Part shown: positions 36,463 through 44,980 of the stretch, piece after piece
Layout: the number at the start of each line of letters is the position of its first letter
Position numbering within the stretch: the first letter of the stretch is position 1
Source of the DNA: Franconibacter helveticus LMG 23732
Lineage (GTDB): Bacteria; Pseudomonadota; Gammaproteobacteria; Enterobacterales; Enterobacteriaceae
NCBI RefSeq assembly: GCF_000463115.2
Contig: NZ_AWFX01000051.1
Span: 62,001-126,000, forward strand
Direction of reading: 5' to 3'
DNA: 64,000 nucleotides
Translations under genes and position numbers: made by a program
The notes under the pieces: model-generated
The model's input: the letters and a program-made list of their open reading frames with translations, nothing else
Told to the model about the DNA's origin: nothing
Databases searched by the model: none

Positions 36463-37690
36463 ACGGGCGGCAGATAACGATCATCGCCAGCGCGCTGCAC
36501 AGCGGCACGGCGGCAAGCCACAGCCAGGGCCGCACCGCCTGCGGCGAAGGAACCAGCGCATGGTCGAGTTGGGCGCCCAGGGCAAAGTTGCCCACCAGTA
36601 CGGCCAGCCCGCCCATCGACGCCAGCGCGCCGTAATGCGCCCCCAGGTTCTGCTCATTGGCGAAGCGGGGAATGAGATCCATCCCCACCGGCACAATCAG
36701 CATCTGCCCAAGCGTCAGCAGCGTTACCATGCCAGTGGCGGGCAGCAGGCGCAGCCAGCCTTCTGGCGGCGTGGCGGCGGCGAACAGCGCCACGCTTGCA
36801 AACGCGGCGGCCAGCAGCGAAAAACCAAGCGGCAGCATGCGCGCCGCTCCTGCACGCCGCGCCACGCGCGCCAGCGGCAGTTGCAGCACGATAACCAGCA
36901 GCGAGGCGAGCATGAAAAGCGGGCCGAGATCGCTTTCGCTGCTGCCGGAGCGGCGCAACTCCACCGGCAGCGCCAGGTAAAGCTGGTTATAGCTGAAGAG
37001 ATAGCCGCTGTAAGCGACGATAAACGCCACAAAGCGCCGGTTGCGAAAAGTCTGCCACCAGGGCGCGATATGCAGCGTCTCCTGCCTGCGCGCGTCGCGC
37101 GGCAGGCTGAAAAAAAGCACCAGCAGCGCCACGACAAACACGCCCGCCCCCGCCAGCGCCACCTGCTGGAAGCCAAAGCCCGCCAGCAGCGATCCCAGCA
37201 CCGGGCCGAGCACGGCGCCAAGCTCGCCGCAGACGGCAAACAGCGCGAACCACTCGGCGCGGCTGCGTTTGCCTGCCGCCTCGCTCTGCGTGCCCGCCTT
37301 CGCCAGCAGCGCCTCGATAGAGGGTGAAAAGAGCGCGCCGCCGATGCCGGTTAAGCAGGCCCCCAGCACAATCGGCCAGAGCGTTTCGCCAAGGGCCAGC
37401 AGCAGGTAGCCGCAAATGCGCACCAGACAGCCGCACAGGATCACCACGCGGGCGCCGAAGCGGTCCGCCAGCGCGCCGCCCAACAAAAACATGCCCTGCT
37501 GCGAGAAGGTGCGAAGGCCGATCACCAGGCCAATGGCCCAGCCGGAAAGGCGCATATCGTCGCGTAAAAAAATCGCCAGAAAAGGCACCACGGCATAAAA
37601 GCCGATATTAAACACCAGCTGGCTACCCGGCAGCAGCGGTGGCCAGAGGCGCGAAGGGGCGCGATAAAAACGATCAAAAAAGGCAGGCAT
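36431..37690 (-). CDS. MFS transporter, MdtH-like
   Basis: The 419-residue, 12-segment protein shares the pattern of MdtH: GLVIGLRTFSQQGMFLLGGALADRFGAR in segments 2-3 and GACLTGIGGALFSPSIEALLAK in segment 4. MdtH overexpression gives mild fluoroquinolone resistance in E. coli; the substrate here is unknown. The next gene cluster on the other strand is a chelate importer, so a link to siderophore export is possible but not shown. Confidence 0.75.
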   Translation of the reverse strand: MPAFFDRFYRAPSRLWPPLLPGSQLVFNIGFYAVVPFLAIFLRDDMRLSGWAIGLVIGLRTFSQQGMFLLGGALADRFGARVVILCGCLVRICGYLLLALGETLWPIVLGACLTGIGGALFSPSIEALLAKAGTQSEAAGKRSRAEWFALFAVCGELGAVLGPVLGSLLAGFGFQQVALAGAGVFVVALLVLFFSLPRDARRQETLHIAPWWQTFRNRRFVAFIVAYSGYLFSYNQLYLALPVELRRSGSSESDLGPLFMLASLLVIVLQLPLARVARRAGAARMLPLGFSLLAAAFASVALFAAATPPEGWLRLLPATGMVTLLTLGQMLIVPVGMDLIPRFANEQNLGAHYGALASMGGLAVLVGNFALGAQLDHALVPSPQAVRPWLWLAAVPLCSALAMIVICRPFRRAARAGSR

Positions 37691-37996
37691 GCTTCATCCG
37701 TCGCGTGGTCAGGGTCGGCGCAAGAGCGTAGCAGGAATTACCGCGCCGCGCCGCCCGGGAAAATAAATTAATTACCCGGCAAATAATTGAAAAGAAAATT
37801 ATTTAGCCCGGCTGAAGCGGCCTGCGGGCCTGAATTGACAAGCCCCAGACGGCCCGGTATAACCGCTCATCGCTAAGAATGCGTTTCATTTGCATCTTAA
37901 GGCGAGCAGGCCCGTCGCATAAAAGCGCCGCAACGAGCGCAGACTGGCCGTTAACGCCTGGCTCGCGCCAGGATAGCTTATAAAAAAGAAAGGTTA
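37691..37996. promoter_or_regulatory. Divergent intergenic region before the chelate ABC importer
   Basis: This 306-bp gap has no supported gene. An AATAATT ... AATTATT inverted repeat (37782-37788 and 37797-37803, 8-base spacer) lies in an AT-rich patch. It matches the Fur consensus poorly (about 9 of 19), so iron control is not shown. AAAGG just before 37997 serves the binding-protein start. Confidence 0.4.
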
Positions 37997-39007
37997 ATGA
38001 TGAGAATGGTTAAAACGCTGCTGTTGGCGGCTGGGCTTCTGGCGACGGGCAGCGGCGTATCGCTTGCGACCGTCTACCCGCTTACGCTTGAAAACTGCGG
38101 CGTGAAAGTCACGTTCACGCAGCCGCCGGCGCGCATGGTGGCGCTGGGGCAGAATACCGCTGAGATCATGCTGCTGCTGGGGCTTGAAGACAAAATGGCC
38201 GCCAGCGCCTTCTGGCCGACAAAAGTATTGCCATCGCTTGCGAAACAGAACGAGAAGGTAAAAGTACTGACGGTGGAGATCCCAACGCTTGAGTCGATCC
38301 TTGCCCAGTCGCCCGATTTCGTCGCCGCGCAGCTTCCGCTGCTGCTGGGGCCGGACAGCAAAGTGGCGAAACGCGAAGATTTCGCCTCGGTGGGCATCAA
38401 CAGCTATTTGTCGCCTGGCGTGTGCGTGACGAAAAAGAACACCGGCGACATTTACGGCAGCCGCAGCGAACTGTGGAATATGGCCTTGCTCTATCAGGAA
38501 ATTGACGAGCTGGCGGCTATCTTCAACGTCGAGGCGCGGGGCAACGCGCTGATAGCGGACTTTAAAGCCCGTGAAAGCAAGCTTCGCGAGAAATTCAGCC
38601 AACCCGGCAAAGAGACCACTTACCTCTTCTGGTTCTCCAGCGCGTCGCCTTCGTCCGACGCCTACGTCGGCGGCAAAAACAGCGCCTCCGGTTTTATCGC
38701 CAGCCTGCTTGGCGGCAAGAACGCCATTCAGTCCGACAGCGAATGGCCAACGGTAAGCTGGGAGAGCATTATCGCCGCCAACCCCGATGTGATTGTGGTG
38801 TCGAACCTCGATCGCAACCGCTGGGCGCTGGATAACGCGCAGGAGAAGATCCGCTTCCTGAAAAGCGACCCGGCGGTCAGCCAGCTTGAGGCGGTAAAAA
38901 AAGGTCATATCGTGGTGATGGATGGCCAGGCGATGAACCCCACCATCCGCACGCTTTACGGCGCCGAGCAGGTGGGCGAGCAGCTTGAGAATATGGGGCT
39001 GAAATAA
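37997..39007 (+). CDS. Periplasmic metal-chelate-binding protein of an ABC importer
   Basis: A 336-residue cluster-A-III binding protein (FecB/BtuF/FepB type) with a signal peptide (MMRMVKTLLLAAGLLATGSGVSLA). The mature part begins YPLTLENCGVKVTFTQPPARMVALGQNTAEIMLLLG, the usual first lobe, and has a long helix linker near the middle. It presents an Fe-siderophore, cobalamin or haem-like ligand to the permease encoded next; the stop shares one base with the permease start. Confidence 0.85.
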   Translation: MMRMVKTLLLAAGLLATGSGVSLATVYPLTLENCGVKVTFTQPPARMVALGQNTAEIMLLLGLEDKMAASAFWPTKVLPSLAKQNEKVKVLTVEIPTLESILAQSPDFVAAQLPLLLGPDSKVAKREDFASVGINSYLSPGVCVTKKNTGDIYGSRSELWNMALLYQEIDELAAIFNVEARGNALIADFKARESKLREKFSQPGKETTYLFWFSSASPSSDAYVGGKNSASGFIASLLGGKNAIQSDSEWPTVSWESIIAANPDVIVVSNLDRNRWALDNAQEKIRFLKSDPAVSQLEAVKKGHIVVMDGQAMNPTIRTLYGAEQVGEQLENMGLK

Positions 39008-40047
39008 TGGCCGCAGCTTTGCGCCCGGCGCTGAAAACGGCGCAGCGCCTGATGTTATTTATCGCTTCGGCGGCGCTGCTCGGGCTGGTTATCGCCTTTG
39101 GCGTCGGGGTGGGCGAGCTTTCCATTCCGTTGAAAACCACGCTCCAGGCCATCACTAACCGGCTCGGGCTGACCGATGTCCCGCTTAACCGCATTCACGA
39201 AACCGTGATCTGGGATTTTCGCTTAAGCCGCGCGCTGGTGGCGGCCTGTAGCGGCGCGGGGCTTGCCATTTGCGGCGCGGTGCTGCAAAGCCTGCTGAAG
39301 AACGCGCTCGCTGAACCTTACGTGCTGGGCGTATCCGCAGGCGCGTCCACCGGCGCGGTCTCCGTGGTGGTGCTGGGCGCGGGCGCCGGAGCGGTTTCGC
39401 TTTCTGCGGGCGCGTTTGCCGGCGCGTTCCTTGCCTTTCTGTTCGTGGCGGTGTTAACCAACGGCGCGCGGGGCGGCAATGAGCGGACGATCCTTGCAGG
39501 CGTCGCCGCTTCGCAGCTGTTTAACGCCATTACCGCTTACACCATCAGCACCTCCGCCAGCGCCCAGCAGGCGCGCGACGTCATGTTCTGGCTGCTCGGC
39601 AGCTTTAGCGGCGTGCGCTGGCCAGAGTTTCAGCTGGCGCTGGCGGTCGTTCTGCTCGGGCTTGCCGTCTGCCTGTACTACGCCAAAGCGCTGGATGCCT
39701 TTATTTTTGGCGACGACGCCGCGGCCTCGCTCGGCATACCGGTGGGCTATGTGCGCCTGGCGCTCTTCGCCGTGACGGCGCTGATGACCGCGACCATCGT
39801 CAGCATGGCGGGCTCGATAGGCTTTGTCGGGCTGGTGGTGCCGCATATGATGCGCTACTTCTTCGGCCCGCTGCATCGCACCCTGCTGGTGGCGTGCGCC
39901 ATGGCTGGCGCCATTTTCATGGTGCTGGCGGATATTGTCTCCCGCATCGCGATTGCGCCGCAGAGCCTGCCTGTCGGGGTGGTCACCGCGCTGGTCGGCG
40001 TGCCGTTTTTCGCCGTGATTTTGTATCGCTCAAGGACTGCCGCATGA
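39007..40047 (+). CDS. FecCD-family permease
   Basis: A 346-residue, about ten-segment permease with SRALVAACSGAGLAICGAVLQSLLKNALAEPYVLGVSAGA, the hallmark of BtuC/FecCD proteins, and the ATPase-contact loop GSIGFVGLVVPHMMR. It starts on the last base of the binding-protein stop codon and overlaps the ATPase gene by four bases. A single permease gene implies a homodimer. Confidence 0.92.
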   Translation: MAAALRPALKTAQRLMLFIASAALLGLVIAFGVGVGELSIPLKTTLQAITNRLGLTDVPLNRIHETVIWDFRLSRALVAACSGAGLAICGAVLQSLLKNALAEPYVLGVSAGASTGAVSVVVLGAGAGAVSLSAGAFAGAFLAFLFVAVLTNGARGGNERTILAGVAASQLFNAITAYTISTSASAQQARDVMFWLLGSFSGVRWPEFQLALAVVLLGLAVCLYYAKALDAFIFGDDAAASLGIPVGYVRLALFAVTALMTATIVSMAGSIGFVGLVVPHMMRYFFGPLHRTLLVACAMAGAIFMVLADIVSRIAIAPQSLPVGVVTALVGVPFFAVILYRSRTAA

Positions 40048-40802
40048 GCATTCGCGCAGAAAATCTCTCCTGGCGCGCCGGGAAAAAACTTATCGTTAAT
40101 AACGTCTCCCTCGATGTAAAAAGCGGGCAGACGCTGGGCCTGCTGGGGCCAAACGGCTCGGGCAAATCGTCGCTGCTGCGTATTCTTGCGGGGTTACGCC
40201 GCCCCCAGGCGGGCCGGGTGCTGCTGGATGAGCACGACATGGCCGGTATGGCGAAAAAAAGCGTGGCGCGCAGGGTCGCTTTTGTAGAGCAGCACACCAT
40301 GACGGAGGCGAACATTCGCGTGCGCGATGTGGTGAAGCTCGGGCGCATTCCGCATCATTCGCCGCTATCTTCATGGACTCAGCAGGATGAGGCTATCGTC
40401 AACGCCGCGCTTGAGCGGGTAGAGATGCGCGATCGCAGCGAGCAGGGGTGGCAGAGTCTTTCGGGCGGGGAACGCCAGCGGGTGCATATTGCCCGGGCGC
40501 TGGCCCAGTCGCCTGCGGAAATATTGCTTGATGAGCCGACCAACCACCTGGATGTTCATCACCAGATGCAGCTGATGCGCCTGATAAGCGAGCTGCCGGT
40601 CACCAGCATCGTGGCGCTGCACGACCTTAACCACGCCGCGATGTTCTGCGACGCGCTGATCGTTATGCTGAAAGGGGAGGTGGTGGCCAGCGGCACGCCG
40701 GATGACGTGCTGACGGAGGCGATGCTAAGAGAGGTGTTTCATGTCGAGACCCGCATTGAGATATCGCCTTACCACGGCAAAAAGCACATCCACTTTTTGT
40801 AG
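40044..40802 (+). CDS. ABC importer ATPase (FecE/BtuD-like)
   Basis: A 252-residue ATPase with Walker A GPNGSGKSS near 33-41, the signature LSGGERQRVHIARAL, Walker B LLDEPTNHLD and the switch histidine in ALHDLNHAA. ATG overlaps the permease stop (ATGA). Closest in pattern to FecE/FhuC-type ATPases. With the two upstream genes it makes a complete importer for a metal chelate; no cognate outer-membrane receptor is adjacent, but one is present at 56031. Confidence 0.93.
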   Translation: MSIRAENLSWRAGKKLIVNNVSLDVKSGQTLGLLGPNGSGKSSLLRILAGLRRPQAGRVLLDEHDMAGMAKKSVARRVAFVEQHTMTEANIRVRDVVKLGRIPHHSPLSSWTQQDEAIVNAALERVEMRDRSEQGWQSLSGGERQRVHIARALAQSPAEILLDEPTNHLDVHHQMQLMRLISELPVTSIVALHDLNHAAMFCDALIVMLKGEVVASGTPDDVLTEAMLREVFHVETRIEISPYHGKKHIHFL

Positions 40803-40853
40803 CGGCGGGCGTCCGGGCTGCGGGCTTGCGCGGACGCGGTTAACCGACAGCGC

Positions 40854-41270
40854 TTAAAACGGGCGGATGATCGCCAGCACGATAATCACAATCACCGCCG
40901 CAATCAGCAGCGCGGGCGTGCGGCGAAGCCAGGGAAAACGCGCCCCTTCGCCGCTGGCGAGACGGCGCAGCGCGCCGGAAAGCAGGCCGTGCAGCGCTGA
41001 CAGCGCCACCACCACCACTATCTTCAGCACCAGCCAGGCATGCGGAAACTGGCCGTATGTCACCATCATGGTAATGCCCGCCGCCCACAGCACAATCATC
41101 GACGGGCTGGTGACGCGGGCGCTCCAGCGGCGCACCCCCGCCAGCATCGCGGCGTTGCCCTGCGGATTCGGCGCCGTCACCGTATAAGTAAACGCCATCA
41201 GCAGCATGCCGAAAACCCACAACATGCCGGCGATAATGTGCAGGGCGTTCAGCCACGTGTGTAAACTCAT
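40854..41270 (-). CDS. CopD/HemJ-like small membrane protein
   Basis: The 138-residue protein has four hydrophobic segments; the first, HTWLNALHIIAGMLWVFGMLLM, carries the histidine pattern of CopD and HemJ proteins (H-x-x-x-x-x-H). A second overlapping frame on the same strand is a shadow. Members span the inner membrane and are linked to copper transport or haem/porphyrin chemistry. Specific role unknown. Confidence 0.6.
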   Translation of the reverse strand: MSLHTWLNALHIIAGMLWVFGMLLMAFTYTVTAPNPQGNAAMLAGVRRWSARVTSPSMIVLWAAGITMMVTYGQFPHAWLVLKIVVVVALSALHGLLSGALRRLASGEGARFPWLRRTPALLIAAVIVIIVLAIIRPF

Positions 41271-41427
41271 ACATTGCTCCTTAAAAAGAGGACAGTTGCG
41301 TCACAAGCGAGTAAAAAGCGGTGCGGCGAACGGTATTCACAGGCTACCGTTTTCGCCCATTCATTCTGTTTATAGTTTTAACACAGAGCGCGAAATGATA
41401 GCGCGCTTCCTGGCGCAGAGGGAGACG

Positions 41428-41940
41428 ATGCGGATAAGAAAAACAACGCTTGCTGATGTGCCGCTGCTGCCCGCCATTGAAAGCGCGGCGGACGAGGCGT
41501 TTCTGGCGTTGCCGGAACTCGCCTGGGTCGCCCATGACGGCGGCTGGCCGGAAGAAGAACACCGTAGGCGGGTAAACGCAGGCTACTCTGTGGTCGCCGT
41601 GGAGGCGCAAAACGCTCCCGTGGGGTTTCTCATCGCCCAACAGCAGGAGACGGTACGCCATATTCAGGGGCTGGCGGTGGCGCGCGCCTGGCAAGGGCGC
41701 GGCGTGGGCCGGGCGCTGCTGCAACGGGCGATTGCGGATGCGACAACCGGGGGCATAACGGCGCTGACGCTGACCACCTTCAGAAACGTCCCCTGGAACC
41801 AGCCGTTTTACGCGCGCGCCGGGTTCAGCACGCTGGCGGAGACGGAGCTGGATACGCGCCTGAAAGCGCTGCTGGCGGCAGAGGCAGAGCACGGTTTCGC
41901 TTATGAAACGCGCTGCGCGATGCGCCTTGTGCTGCGCTAA
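41428..41940 (+). CDS. GNAT-family N-acetyltransferase
   Basis: A 170-residue GNAT protein with the acetyl-CoA loop ARAWQGRGVGRALL (Q-x-x-G-x-G/A) and the FYARAGF motif near the end. I chose ATG 41428, which begins MRIRKTTLADVPLLPAIE and has AGAGGGAG upstream, over a much longer open frame from 41206. It is divergent from the CopD-like gene. Acceptor unknown. Confidence 0.85.
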   Translation: MRIRKTTLADVPLLPAIESAADEAFLALPELAWVAHDGGWPEEEHRRRVNAGYSVVAVEAQNAPVGFLIAQQQETVRHIQGLAVARAWQGRGVGRALLQRAIADATTGGITALTLTTFRNVPWNQPFYARAGFSTLAETELDTRLKALLAAEAEHGFAYETRCAMRLVLR

Positions 41941-41953
41941 ACGCCAGCCATAA

Positions 41954-42000
41954 AAAAGCCGGCCATCCGCACGGAAAAGGATGACCGGCAACAGGCTTTT
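41954..42000. terminator. Imperfect terminator-like hairpin after the acetyltransferase
   Basis: AAAAGCCGGCCATCC pairs with GGATGACCGG (one mismatch) and an outer GGCTTTT, ending in four T. It lies between the GNAT gene and the convergent hydrolase. Confidence 0.5.
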
Positions 42001-42090
42001 CTCCGCGTTATGCGGGTGGGACAGAAAGCCAGCGCTGCTAACACAGCGAAAATGATGAAGATCCCGGCGGGGAACGCCTTCCCCGCGTCA

Positions 42091-42912
42091 TTACAGCGAT
42101 TGCAGGAAGGCCAGCAGATCTTCGTTCAGCTGATCCTGATGCGTAACCGCAAAGCCGTGCGGCGCGTTGTCGTAGACTTTCAGCTGCGCGCCCGGGATCA
42201 TCTCCGCCGCCACTTTGCCGGTGGAGTCAAACGGCACGACCTGGTCATTGCTGCCGTGAATAACCAGCGTCGGCACGTCCACCTTCGCGATGTCCTGGCG
42301 GAAGTCGGTTTCGCCGAAGGCGCTCACGCAGTCGATGGTGCCTTTAAGCGAGGCCAGCAGCGCAATGTTCAGCGTCTGGGTCAGCACGCCCTGAGAAACG
42401 GTTTGCCCGGCATTGGTGCCGTAGAACGGCGTGGAGAAGTCGCTGATAAACTGCGCACGATCTTTACGCAGCCCGTCGCGGATGCCTTCGAACACGCTCT
42501 GATCCACGCCCTGCGGGTAATCTGTCGCTTTGCCGAAAATCGGCGTGACGGCGCCCAGCAGCACCAGCGCTTTCACGCGCCCGGTGCCGTAGCGGCCGAT
42601 GTAGCGCGAAACGTCGCCGCCGCCCATGGAGAAGCCCACCAGCGTGACGTCGCGCAGATCGAGGTGGTTGATCAGATCGTTAATGTCCGAGGCGAAGGTG
42701 TCGTAGTTGTAGCCTTCCCACGGCTGGTCGGAGCGACCGAAACCGCGACGGTCAAAGGCGATAACGCGATAGCCGCGCTCGGCCAGGTAGTTCAGCTGGC
42801 TGTCCCACATGTCTGCGTCCAGCGGCCAGCCGTGGCTGAAGAGAACCGGCTTGCCCGAACCCCAGTCTTTGTAATAAATCTGAGTACCATCCTGCGTCTT
42901 AATTGTGCTCAT
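42091..42912 (-). CDS. Alpha/beta hydrolase (arylesterase / non-haem chloroperoxidase-like)
   Basis: The 273-residue enzyme has the full triad motifs: nucleophile GFSMGGGD, acid IHGSNDQVVPF and histidine NAPHGFAV, plus the oxyanion start FSHGWPLDADMW. It matches the family of esterases that also show cofactor-free haloperoxidase or perhydrolase activity. The ATG at 42912 has TGAGGAT upstream; an ATG four codons earlier is too close to it. It is the last gene of a leftward run that includes an MFS transporter, DoxX protein and amidohydrolase. Confidence 0.85.
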   Translation of the reverse strand: MSTIKTQDGTQIYYKDWGSGKPVLFSHGWPLDADMWDSQLNYLAERGYRVIAFDRRGFGRSDQPWEGYNYDTFASDINDLINHLDLRDVTLVGFSMGGGDVSRYIGRYGTGRVKALVLLGAVTPIFGKATDYPQGVDQSVFEGIRDGLRKDRAQFISDFSTPFYGTNAGQTVSQGVLTQTLNIALLASLKGTIDCVSAFGETDFRQDIAKVDVPTLVIHGSNDQVVPFDSTGKVAAEMIPGAQLKVYDNAPHGFAVTHQDQLNEDLLAFLQSL

Positions 42913-42952
42913 ACGAATCCTCAATGTGAGTTAAGGCTTAAGGGAGTGATGT

Positions 42953-44566
42953 TTATTTAATGGGCGCTATCAGATAACGCACTGCCGGCGGTTCCCCGCC
43001 CCGGTGAAACGCCTGCACCTTGCCGATAATCAGCAGATCGTTCACCGTATGACGCTCCTGCTGTCGTAAATGCTCAATCCACGAGCCGACCACGAAAGTC
43101 TCCATAAACATGCCTGGACGCTGGATGTCTTCATACACCGACCAGCTTAGCGCGCCGCCGCGCTGGCGCACGCGGCGCATCTCCTGAATGGCGACCACGA
43201 AGTCATACACATCCTGCGCATCGAGTTGGTACTCATAATTAACCATCACCGGGCCTCGGTCATGCGACACGTCAAGCTCGCGGGCAAGGTTGTCCACTTC
43301 GCGCAGGTCGAGGTTTAAATCCGGGTTTTCATTCAGCCGCCAGCGCAGCGCCGTGGCGCTCGCCAGCACCATGCCCGCTGTCGCCACGCAGAGCGAAAGC
43401 GGAATGGAAAAGTGCGAGGCGAGCTGGCCCCACATGGCGCTGCCGACGGTCATCGAGCCGAAGAACACGGTGAGATACACCGCCAGCGCCCGCGCTTTTA
43501 CCCATTTCGCCGCGCTGCGCTGCGCGCCCATGTTGAGAGTGGAAAGCACGGCAATCCAGGCGAAGCCGGTCAGGAACATAAACGCGTTCAGCAGCCAGAA
43601 GTGGCGCACGAAAGCGAGCGCCAGCGTGCACGCCGCAAACAGCAGGCTGGTCAGCACCATCAGCCTGTCGGGGTCGAAGCGCTTGCGCAGGCGCGGCAGC
43701 ACGATCGCGCCGCAAATCGCCCCTAAGCCGATAAACGCCAGCAGAATGCCGTAGCCGCCCGGCCCGAGGCCCAGCTCGCGGCGCGCCACCAGCGGGAGCA
43801 TCGCCCAGCTGGCGCTGCCGAAGATAAAAAACGCCACGGTGCGCACCAGCACGTTGCGCAGCACGGGAGCGGCGTGAACGTAGCGCAGCCCGGCGCGCAC
43901 TGCGGGGAAGAAGTGCTCCGGCGGCAGGCGCTGAATGTTCGGCTCCGCTTTCCAGCGGTACAGCACCCACGCCACTCCCAGCACGGAGAAGGCGTTCAGC
44001 GCAAACACCACCCACGGCCCGGCGAGCGACAAAATAAACCCGCCCAGCGCCGGGCCGATGGCGCGGCTGATGTTAATGCCAAGCGAGTTAAGGGCCACCG
44101 CAGGCGCCAGTTCGTTTTTCTCCACCAGGTCCGGCACGATGGCCTGAAACGGCGGCGAGCTCATGGCCGCGCCAGCGCTCAGCAGGAAGGCTGCCACCAG
44201 CAGCACCTCTGGCGTCACGTGGCCGGTAAAAGAGAGGATCGTCAGCCCGGCGGCGGCGATAAACACCCATACCTGGGAAAAGAGCAGATACTTGCGCCGG
44301 TCGACGATATCCGCCATCACCCCCGAGGGAAGGGCGAACAAAAACATCGGCAGGCTGCTTGCCGCCTGCACCAGCGCCACGGAGAGCGGGTCGGCGCTGA
44401 GCGTCAGCATCGTCCAGTTCACCCCCACGTCGTTCATCCAGGAGCCGATGTTGGAAACGACCGTCGCAATCCACAGCATGCGGAACACGCGGTTTTGCAG
44501 CGGTTGCCAGGAGGAGGCTGGCGCGGAAGGCGCTGGCGCCTCGTGGATATCATTTACCTGCGCCAT
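42953..44566 (-). CDS. MFS_3-family transporter with C-terminal cytoplasmic domain
   Basis: The 537-residue protein has a 12-segment EntS-like MFS core (SGVMADIVDRRK after segment 2, GINISRAIGPALGGF) and a C-terminal domain of about 120 residues (VMVNYEYQLDAQDVYDFVVAIQEMRR ... SWIEHLRQQERHT) resembling antibiotic-biosynthesis-monooxygenase-like folds found fused to this family. The start overlaps the DoxX gene by 17 bases. Substrate unknown; export of a small organic compound is likely. Confidence 0.8.
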   Translation of the reverse strand: MAQVNDIHEAPAPSAPASSWQPLQNRVFRMLWIATVVSNIGSWMNDVGVNWTMLTLSADPLSVALVQAASSLPMFLFALPSGVMADIVDRRKYLLFSQVWVFIAAAGLTILSFTGHVTPEVLLVAAFLLSAGAAMSSPPFQAIVPDLVEKNELAPAVALNSLGINISRAIGPALGGFILSLAGPWVVFALNAFSVLGVAWVLYRWKAEPNIQRLPPEHFFPAVRAGLRYVHAAPVLRNVLVRTVAFFIFGSASWAMLPLVARRELGLGPGGYGILLAFIGLGAICGAIVLPRLRKRFDPDRLMVLTSLLFAACTLALAFVRHFWLLNAFMFLTGFAWIAVLSTLNMGAQRSAAKWVKARALAVYLTVFFGSMTVGSAMWGQLASHFSIPLSLCVATAGMVLASATALRWRLNENPDLNLDLREVDNLARELDVSHDRGPVMVNYEYQLDAQDVYDFVVAIQEMRRVRQRGGALSWSVYEDIQRPGMFMETFVVGSWIEHLRQQERHTVNDLLIIGKVQAFHRGGEPPAVRYLIAPIK

Positions 44567-44975
44567 ACCGCAGCTCCCGTGTTTCGTTAAAGCCTGGCCG
44601 CCATCTTCCCGGGCCGGTCAGCGCCAGCGTAGTGAAAACGATCAGCAGCAGCCAGCCGAACTGCCCTTCGGCGATGCTCCAGTCCGGATGCACCACCAGC
44701 ATCGCCACCAGCAGCACGCCGATGATCGGCAGGCAGGCGAGCCGCGCGCCAACGCCGAGGAGAATAAAGATCGGGCAGATCACCTCCGCGAAAATGGCGG
44801 GCAGCAGGCTCGTCCAGGGGCCGAGGCCGAACGGATCGTCGATTTTTGTCAGCTCTTCGCTAAAGTGCATCACCTTCGGCAGCCCGTGTACGTAAAGCAA
44901 AAGCAGGCTGCCGGTGAGGCGCAGGAAGAACAGCCCCGCATCCACGCGGGGCGGCATAGCCGATGAACGTTTCAT
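44550..44975 (-). CDS. DoxX-family membrane protein
   Basis: A 141-residue protein with four hydrophobic segments and the DoxX pattern (FLRLTGSLLLLYVHGLPKVMHF, then VICPIFILLGVGARLACLPI). DoxX proteins occur in oxidoreductase and thiosulfate systems but mostly lack a defined role. It starts 5 bases after the amidohydrolase stop and overlaps the MFS gene start, so it is co-translated with both. Confidence 0.8.
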   Translation of the reverse strand: MKRSSAMPPRVDAGLFFLRLTGSLLLLYVHGLPKVMHFSEELTKIDDPFGLGPWTSLLPAIFAEVICPIFILLGVGARLACLPIIGVLLVAMLVVHPDWSIAEGQFGWLLLIVFTTLALTGPGRWRPGFNETRELRYGAGK

Positions 44976-44980
44976 GGGCG

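Noticed and set aside
37782-37803. Fur box before the chelate ABC importer
   Set aside because: The AT-rich inverted repeat matches the 19-bp consensus at only about nine positions.
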